A stretch of DNA of 64,000 nucleotides from Castor canadensis (lineage: Eukaryota > Chordata > Mammalia > Rodentia > Castoridae). Shown here piece after piece: positions 58,773 to 64,000 of the stretch; within the stretch, counting starts at the first letter, position 1, and the number at the start of each line of letters is the position of its first letter. The notes under the pieces were generated by a model. The model was not told the DNA's origin, did not search any database, and was given only the letters and a program-made list of their open reading frames with translations. A program made the position numbers and the translations under genes. Location: positions 16,489,014-16,553,013 of the forward strand of contig NC_133403.1 in assembly GCF_047511655.1 (NCBI RefSeq), read 5' to 3'.

Positions 58773-59394
58773 ATCTGTAATCGTCTTTGTCATATAATTT
58801 GTAGCAAAGTAGCAGAACTTACCTAGTATCATTTGCAAAAATTGTTTTCAAGGCTATAAATACACTTTAAAATTTTTACTGCCTGCTCAAAACTCTGCAA
58901 TGTACATTGACAATTGCTCTAGGCCACTTTCAAATAATACAACACTGTTTCACAATGGTGTGGGCAATTTTTAGTTTATTCCAAATTAATAGCCCCCATT
59001 CTTTGTGTCATTGTGGTATCATGCTTGCCTTCTCCATTATGGCCATTAATCTATTAAGAAAAGTTTTCAATTTCTAACTTGATATTTCAAAGCCCATGTC
59101 ATAATTTAGTTTGCATGCTGGCTTTGATTCTACAGACTGGGTCCTCCCTCTTGGCATGCTTTATAATCTTTAACTGATAGTTACCATTACATATGGGGAA
59201 ACAGACCAATGTAAAAAAGATGAAAACCTTTAGTAAGTGTGAAGTTTTAAGTAAACATGCTAGGAGTTAAGCTATCTTTAATATTTTCTAGTTGTGGGAA
59301 TAGGATATCTCAAATTCCTTCCTTTGTATTTCCCCAATAACTCTTTCTTTGTTTGTTTGTTTTTTGCTTTTGGAATTATTTTAATATATTTGAA
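58773..59394. other. Unassigned AT-rich DNA
   Basis: No recognised gene. A (TTTG)n run at 59349-59365 and T-rich sequence lead into the L1 at 59395. Confidence 0.4.
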
Positions 59395-61785
59395 AATATA
59401 TTTTTATTTTTTATTTTTTTAAATATTTTTATTCATTTATTCACATATGCATACATTGCTTGGGCCATTCCTCCCCCTGCCTTCCATCTCCTCCTTCTCC
59501 TCCCTCCCTGCCTTGCTTCCAGGCAGAACCTGTTATGCCCTCTTCTCCAATTTTGTTGATGAGAAGACATAAGTGATAAGAAAGACACAGCGTTTTTGCT
59601 CGTTAAGATAAGGGTAGCTATACAGAGAGATTCCTAGCATTGTTTCCATGTACAAATGTGTGACAGCCCAAGTTGATTCATCTCTACCTGACCTTTCCAC
59701 TAGTCCCTAATCCCCTTCCCATACTGACCTCTGTTTCTAAGGTTTGTGTATTAGTTCCTTTAAGTGGGGACATCAAACACTTTCATGTTTTGGGTTTCAT
59801 ACCTATCCCCATACCTTCCTTAGGTGCTCACCCCTTAGCGACCCAAGCCCTACAACATTACTGTGTTTGTCCTAGATCTAAAGTCCACATTGAGGGAGAA
59901 TATAAGACTTTTGGTCTTCTGAGCCTGGCTAACCTCGCTCAGAATGATATTCTCCAGTTCCATCCATTTATTTGTGAATGATAAGATTTCGTTCTTCTTC
60001 ATGGCTGAGTAACATTCCATTGTGTATAAATACCACATTTTCTTAATCCATTCGTCAGTAGTGGGGCATCTTGGCTGTTTCCATAACTGGGCTATTGTGA
60101 ATAGTGCTGCAATAAACATGGGTGTGCAGGTGCCTCTGGAGCAACCTGTGTCACCTTCCTTTGGCTATATCCACAGGAGTGGGATTGCTAGATCAAATGG
60201 CAGATCTATGTGTAGATTTTTAAGAAGCTTCCATATGTTTTCCAGGGCGGTTGCACTAGCTTGCATTCCCTCCTGCAGTCTATGAAGGTTCCTTTTTCCT
60301 CACATCATTGCCCTTCATTTTGATGATGGGTGTTCTAACAGGGGTGAGGTGGAATCTTAGTGTGGTTTTGATTTGCATTTCCTTTATGACTAGAGATGGT
60401 GAGCTTTTTTTATGTGTTTTATAGCCATTTGAAAGCCTTCTTTTGAGAAAGTTCTGTTTAGTTCATTTGTCCATTTCTTTATTGGTTCATTGATTTTAGG
60501 AGAGTTTAGTTTTGACAGTTCCCTGTATATTCTGGTTATCAGACTTTTGTCTGATGTATAGTTGACAAATGTATTCTCCCATTCTGTTGGTGGTGTCTTC
60601 AGTTTAAAGACGATGTCTTTTGTTGTGCAGAAGTTTTTAATTTTATGAAGTACCATTTGTCCATCCTTTCTCCTAGTTGCTGTCTTGCTGGGGTTCTATT
60701 GAGCAAGTTCTTGCCTATACCTATTATTTCCAGAGAATTCCCTGTTCTTTCCTGTACTAACTTCAGAGTTTCTGGTCTGATATTAAGGTCCTTGATCCAT
60801 TTTCTGTTGACATTAGTACAGGGTGATAAACATGGACCTCATTTCATTTTTTTGCAGATGGATAACCACTTTTCCAAGCAACAATTGTTGAAGAAGCTGT
60901 CTTTTCTCCATCATATATTTTTGACACCTTTGTCAAAAATAAAGTGGGCATAGCTGTGTGGATTCATATCCAAGTCCTCTGCTCTGTTCTACTTGTCTTC
61001 ATGTCTGTTTTTGTGCTAGCAACATACTGTGTTTATTGCTATTGCTTTGTAATATAGTTTGAAGTTGGGTATTTGATACCTCCAGCATTGCTCTTTTTGC
61101 TGAGTGTTGCCTTGGCTATTCGTGGTCTCTTATGTTTCCAAATGAAATTTAGGGTAGATTTTTCAATCTCTGTGATGAATATCATTAGTATTTTGATGGG
61201 AAATGCATTTATCATGTAGATTGCTTTTGATAGTATAGAAATTTTTATTATATTGGTTCTAAAAATCCATGAGCACGGGAGGTCCCTCCACCTTCTGTAG
61301 TCTTCTTAATTCCTTCAGGAGTTTGTAAGTCTCCTTGGAGAGGTCATTCACATCCTAAGTATTTGATTTTTTTTTGAGGCTATTGTAAATGGAATTGTTT
61401 CCATATATTCTTTCTCAGTTTGTTATTGATGTATAGAAAAGCTAATGATTTTTGTAAGTTTATTTTGTATCCTGCCACCTTACTGAAGCTGTTGATGGTG
61501 TCTAGAAGTTTTTGGGTAGAGTTTTTTGAGTCTTTAAGCTATAGGATCATATTGTCTGCAAATAGGGATATTTGGACAGTTTTTTACCTATTTGTATTCC
61601 ATTTATTTCTTCTTCTTCCCTAATTGCTTTGGTTAGTAATTTCAGTACTGTGTTGAATATGAGTAGGTATAGTGGGCACCCTTGTCTCATTCCTGATTTT
61701 AGAGGTAATGGTTTCAGTTTTTCACCATTAAGTTTGATGTTGGCTATAGGTTTGTCATATATAGCCTTTACAATGTTGTGGTCCT
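59395..61785 (-). mobile_element. 5'-truncated L1, antisense, with mutated RT motif
   Basis: The longest L1 in the window (~2.4 kb). From the right on minus it starts inside the reverse transcriptase ([23 protein letters not shown]). The catalytic FADD box reads FADN (61551-61562), one frame off the upstream part because of a 1-base loss near 61585. It continues through [10 protein letters not shown], the thumb and the C-terminal region (DPAIPLL-type segment, TDEWIKKMWYLYTMECYSAM at 60050-59990, MELENIILSEVSQAQK) to the 3' UTR. The 3' UTR is CT-rich on plus, with TTCACATATGCATACATTGC near 59440 and a T-rich end at 59395. It has the same 3' end as the young L1 at 26674. Several stops; inactive. 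No target duplication was identified. Confidence 0.93.
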
Positions 61786-62451
61786 TAAACAGCTTGTGCT
61801 TTCTTGGAGCTCTTTCTGCTGTCACCCATTGTTAGCACATAGGACCCCTATTTGTGTGACATAATAGAGGTGAGAGGAAGTGTTCTCTAATCCTAGGATA
61901 AAACTAGCATTCATGGAGTGGTTCTTGTCCCTCATCTTTGACCTTTACATGGTTTTGACATGGATGGTAAGTTAGGACTCTAGAGCCTGGCACTGAGGAA
62001 ATGCCCTTTCACAAGGTCAGTTAGGGCTCTGGTCAAGTCATTCTTTCCATTAGGTGTGACAAACACTGGGCATTTATTCCAAATGCTCTTCTCTCCTGTA
62101 TTCCTGTCAGAAATATGAGGTGATTTTGGATACTATGGTCATGGTTCTGGGAGGTGAAATGAAAGGAGCTCTGGGCCACACTAGACTGTAGCCCAGAAGT
62201 TTCTTATTCCCATGTTAGTCCACACTCATATTGAAGGTATTTTTCATCATGTATAATTAAATAAATAAGTATAAAAATATCTCATTTAAAAATTAAGTTT
62301 GAGTGTTTCAACCAGTTCATGCACAAGCTGCTTCTGATCTAGTTATGGGGGTCTGATTTGTGGCTCCAGACTCCTCTGTTTGCCCAATATTTGGGGTTGA
62401 GAAATGTCAGTTGTCTTAGGGGTTCAAGAAATTTTTCTGAAATCGAGCAAA
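61786..62451. other. Unassigned, repeat-like block
   Basis: Pieces such as GTTCTTGTCCCTCATCTTTGACC and GGCCACACTAGACTGTAGCCC (both read in part) look like a mobile-element relic (possibly LTR or MER), but I cannot name it. The AT-rich end at 62255-62300 looks like a decayed A tail. Confidence 0.3.
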
Positions 62452-62672
62452 TGAAATTGGCTCATGTCTATAATCTGAGGAACAACTTAGCTTCTTGAGA
62501 GGCTGAAATCAAGAGGATCAGAATTCAAGGCCAGTCCAGACAAATATTTTGCCAGACTTCAACTCCAAAATAACCAGAGCAAAGCATGTGAGTGTAGTGG
62601 CTGAAGTAACAGTGCATCTGCTTTACACCTGTGAAAGCCTGAGATCAAACCTGAATCCCACTAAAAATGAAG
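62452..62672 (+). repeat. Composite B1-ID SINE
   Basis: B1-like part (62452-62560): ATTGGCTCATGTCTATAATC, TTCTTGAGAGGCTGAAATC, AGGATCAGAATTCAAGGCCAG. The ID-type part follows (62585-62672): GAGTGTAGTGGCTGAAGTAA, CATCTGCTTTACACCTG, GCCTGAGATCAAACCTG and an A-rich end. It shows the same fusion as the composites at 15739 and 25122, with one B1 unit. Confidence 0.8.
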
Positions 62673-62784
62673 GTTACTCATTATACTTTTCAGATTTTTC
62701 TATTAAGGATTAGTGTGATGACTTCTTCACATGTCAGAGCTAAACTAGTAGGGGAGGTTTAAATATTTCAAATTATTTAAACCA

Positions 62785-62960
62785 TATACAAACCCCATAA
62801 GATAGGTAATATTATTGTCTCCTTACACTCAAGGAAACCAAGGTACAGATAAATCATTTCCCTTTCCATTGATCTCAAAGTTCATGTTAGAATTGAGATT
62901 AGAATTGGATCATAGGCTCTAAACTCTGCTCTCTTCATAGCTTGGCCTTGAAGTCTTTGA
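62785..62960 (-). repeat. MIR SINE relic, antisense
   Basis: CCCCATAAGATAGGTAATATT, ATTGTCTCCTTACACTCAAGG, AAACCAAGGTACAGATAAATC and TAGAATTGGATCATAGG follow an inverted MIR closely ('CCTATGAGGTAGGTACTATTA', 'TATCCCCATTTTACAGATGAGG', 'AAACTGAGGC'). Confidence 0.78.
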
Positions 62961-63471
62961 GAGAAGCCATGAACTGATACAACAACTCTTTCATGGTCAT
63001 GTACACAACAAAATAGAGAGCCAAGATTTCAGTTTCCTGTCTCCATCATCTGCTCACCTCTTCCAACATTCATCACAGTAATGATAGGTGATATAATGGG
63101 CCACACGTCTAGTGCACTCTGGAATGTGTGGACACAGCATCATATAAGCTTAAGCTTTCTCAGCACTAAATTTAATAACATCATTTTGAATAAGTGAAGT
63201 GATAGATCACAAACATTATAGAAAACTGCTTGGTGAACATCCTATAACAAGAGTGAAGTGGATCACTGTTTCATATAATGAATAAAATCAAAGAATGAAA
63301 TAGGACATAATTATGAACATCTGTGTGATCAGTATCAAGCAGAAATCAGGGTATTATAATGTCCAACATTCCCAGAAATTGTGATCTATCACCTCATGCA
63401 TTAAAAAATGATGTATTAAATTTAGCACAGTGTTACAAAACAAAGTCTGGAAACAGGCAAAATTTTAGGAA
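62961..63471. other. Unassigned DNA
   Basis: No recognised gene or repeat. Confidence 0.4.
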
Positions 63472-63577
63472 ATGCACTCACTTCAGCTGCACAGATGCTA
63501 AAATTAGAATGATGTAGAAATAGCATGACCCTTGAACAAGGATGGCATGCAAATTCATGAAGTGTTCCATATTTTTT
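63472..63577 (+). pseudogene. RNU6: U6 snRNA pseudogene (5' half of a U6-L1 chimera)
   Basis: U6 is the catalytic-core snRNA of the spliceosome, made by RNA polymerase III. This copy runs from CACTCACTTCAGCTGCACAG through ATGCTAAAATTAGAATGATG, TAGCATGACCC, AACAAGGATGGCATGC and AAATTCATGAAGTG to TTCCATATTTTTT. It is essentially full length, but with ~4-5 bases missing before TAGCATG, a 2-base gain at the 5' end and many C-to-T and G-to-A changes at former CpGs. The ACAGA-box region (normally ATACAGAGA) reads ATGTAGAAA, so it is not functional. It ends in its natural T run and passes straight into L1 3' sequence. Confidence 0.95.
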
Positions 63578-63731
63578 AATTAGCCATAAAGAAAAATTGT
63601 GGATTTGTGGGAAGAGAGATGGAATTGGTGATGATCATGTTGATTAAGACAAGCCAAACTCAAAGAGCCAATATTTTGCAGGTTCTCACTCATTTGTGGA
63701 ACCTAGTTATAAAATGATGATGATGATGATG

Positions 63732-63766
<35 letters not shown>

Positions 63767-64000
63767 GCCATGGATCATGAATGTGAAAGTAGGTTGCTTT
63801 GGAAAAATCAATCTGAGGACATGGGGGATAGGCAAGGATGCCAAGGGGTTAAAAGGATTGACGTATGTTATGTGTATATACATTAGACAGTATAATGAAA
63901 CCCACAAAGCACTGTTTGGTAAATGGGGAAAGGAGAGAGGGGCAAATGGAAATATAATGCAGAGTGTGAACTTGTTCAATGTACACTGTATACATGTATA
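63578..64000 (+). mobile_element. L1 3' end fused to U6; runs off the window
   Basis: AGCCATAAAGAAAAATTGTGG, AGATGGAATTGGTGATGATC, ATGTTGATTAAGACAAGCCA and GCAGGTTCTCACTCATTTGTGG reproduce the last codons of L1 ORF2 ('CAGCCATAAAGAAGAATG', 'TGGATGGAACTGGAG', 'ATCATGTTAAGTGAAATAAGCCA', 'TTCTCACTCATATGTGG'). The 3' UTR follows, with ATAATGAAACCCAC near 63892. Only the very 3' end of ORF2 is present, in the same orientation as the U6 copy and directly after its T run. The polyA tail and target duplication must lie beyond 64000. Confidence 0.88.
63713..63767. repeat. (ATG)n(ATA)n microsatellite in the L1 3' UTR
   Basis: About seven ATG units followed by about eleven TAA units. Confidence 0.97.

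Noticed and set aside
1..64000. CRISPR arrays, operons or bacterial-type features
   Set aside because: The tandem repeats found are minisatellites, microsatellites or duplications without regular unique spacers; SINE, L1 and U6 content shows a mammalian nuclear genome.

Overview
This is a gene-poor, AT-rich stretch of a mammalian nuclear genome with no intact protein-coding gene. Every long open frame I checked lies in a repeat, is antisense to one, or has no recognisable protein similarity. The host is almost certainly a rodent: 7SL-derived B1 SINEs and tRNA-derived ID-type SINEs occur throughout, next to mammal-wide MIR, L2, MER5A-type and L1M relics. The SINEs fuse B1 and ID-type units (B1-ID and B1-B1-ID), and the young L1s carry a particular 3' UTR. 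From memory this suits a castorimorph (beaver or kangaroo-rat type) genome, but I could not check that.

Layout. 1-6.3 kb holds one ID SINE and a decayed, intronless PRAME-family pseudogene (1891-3317). 6.3-11.3 kb holds MIR and L2 relics, microsatellites and a nest of L1 3' ends. 11.87-14.09 kb is a GC-richer array of roughly 50 degenerate units of about 40 bp, a fossil minisatellite. 14-21.5 kb holds old L1 pieces, a B1-B1-ID composite SINE and paired ID SINEs. 21.5-25.0 kb is a GC-rich leader followed by two tandem copies of a ~1.4 kb composite unit. 25.0-28.0 kb is a nested site: an old L1 split by a composite SINE, followed by a younger 5'-truncated L1 with clear target-site duplications. 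28-46 kb is mostly unassigned AT-rich DNA with scattered L1, SINE and LTR-like pieces, including an L1 with an internal inversion at 40.4-41.2 kb.

46-54 kb holds an old L1 split by an ID SINE, a solo LTR, a MER5A-like element, and an L1 flanked by an unusually long (~87 bp) direct repeat. 54-59 kb has two copies of a ~235 bp sequence 1.56 kb apart, one of which has gained a perfect hairpin. 59.4-61.8 kb is an antisense L1 ORF2 whose polymerase motif is mutated. 61.8-64 kb holds a B1-ID SINE, a MIR and, at the right edge, a U6 snRNA pseudogene joined directly to an L1 3' end, the hallmark of a U6-L1 chimeric retrocopy.

Nothing here acts as a pathway. What can be read is a history of retrotransposition (several L1 families, SINEs mobilised by L1, a PRAME retrocopy, a U6-L1 chimera) and of local tandem duplication. 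I found no CRISPR array, tRNA gene, intact snRNA or convincing promoter of a host gene. All identities were judged by eye, without alignment or database search.
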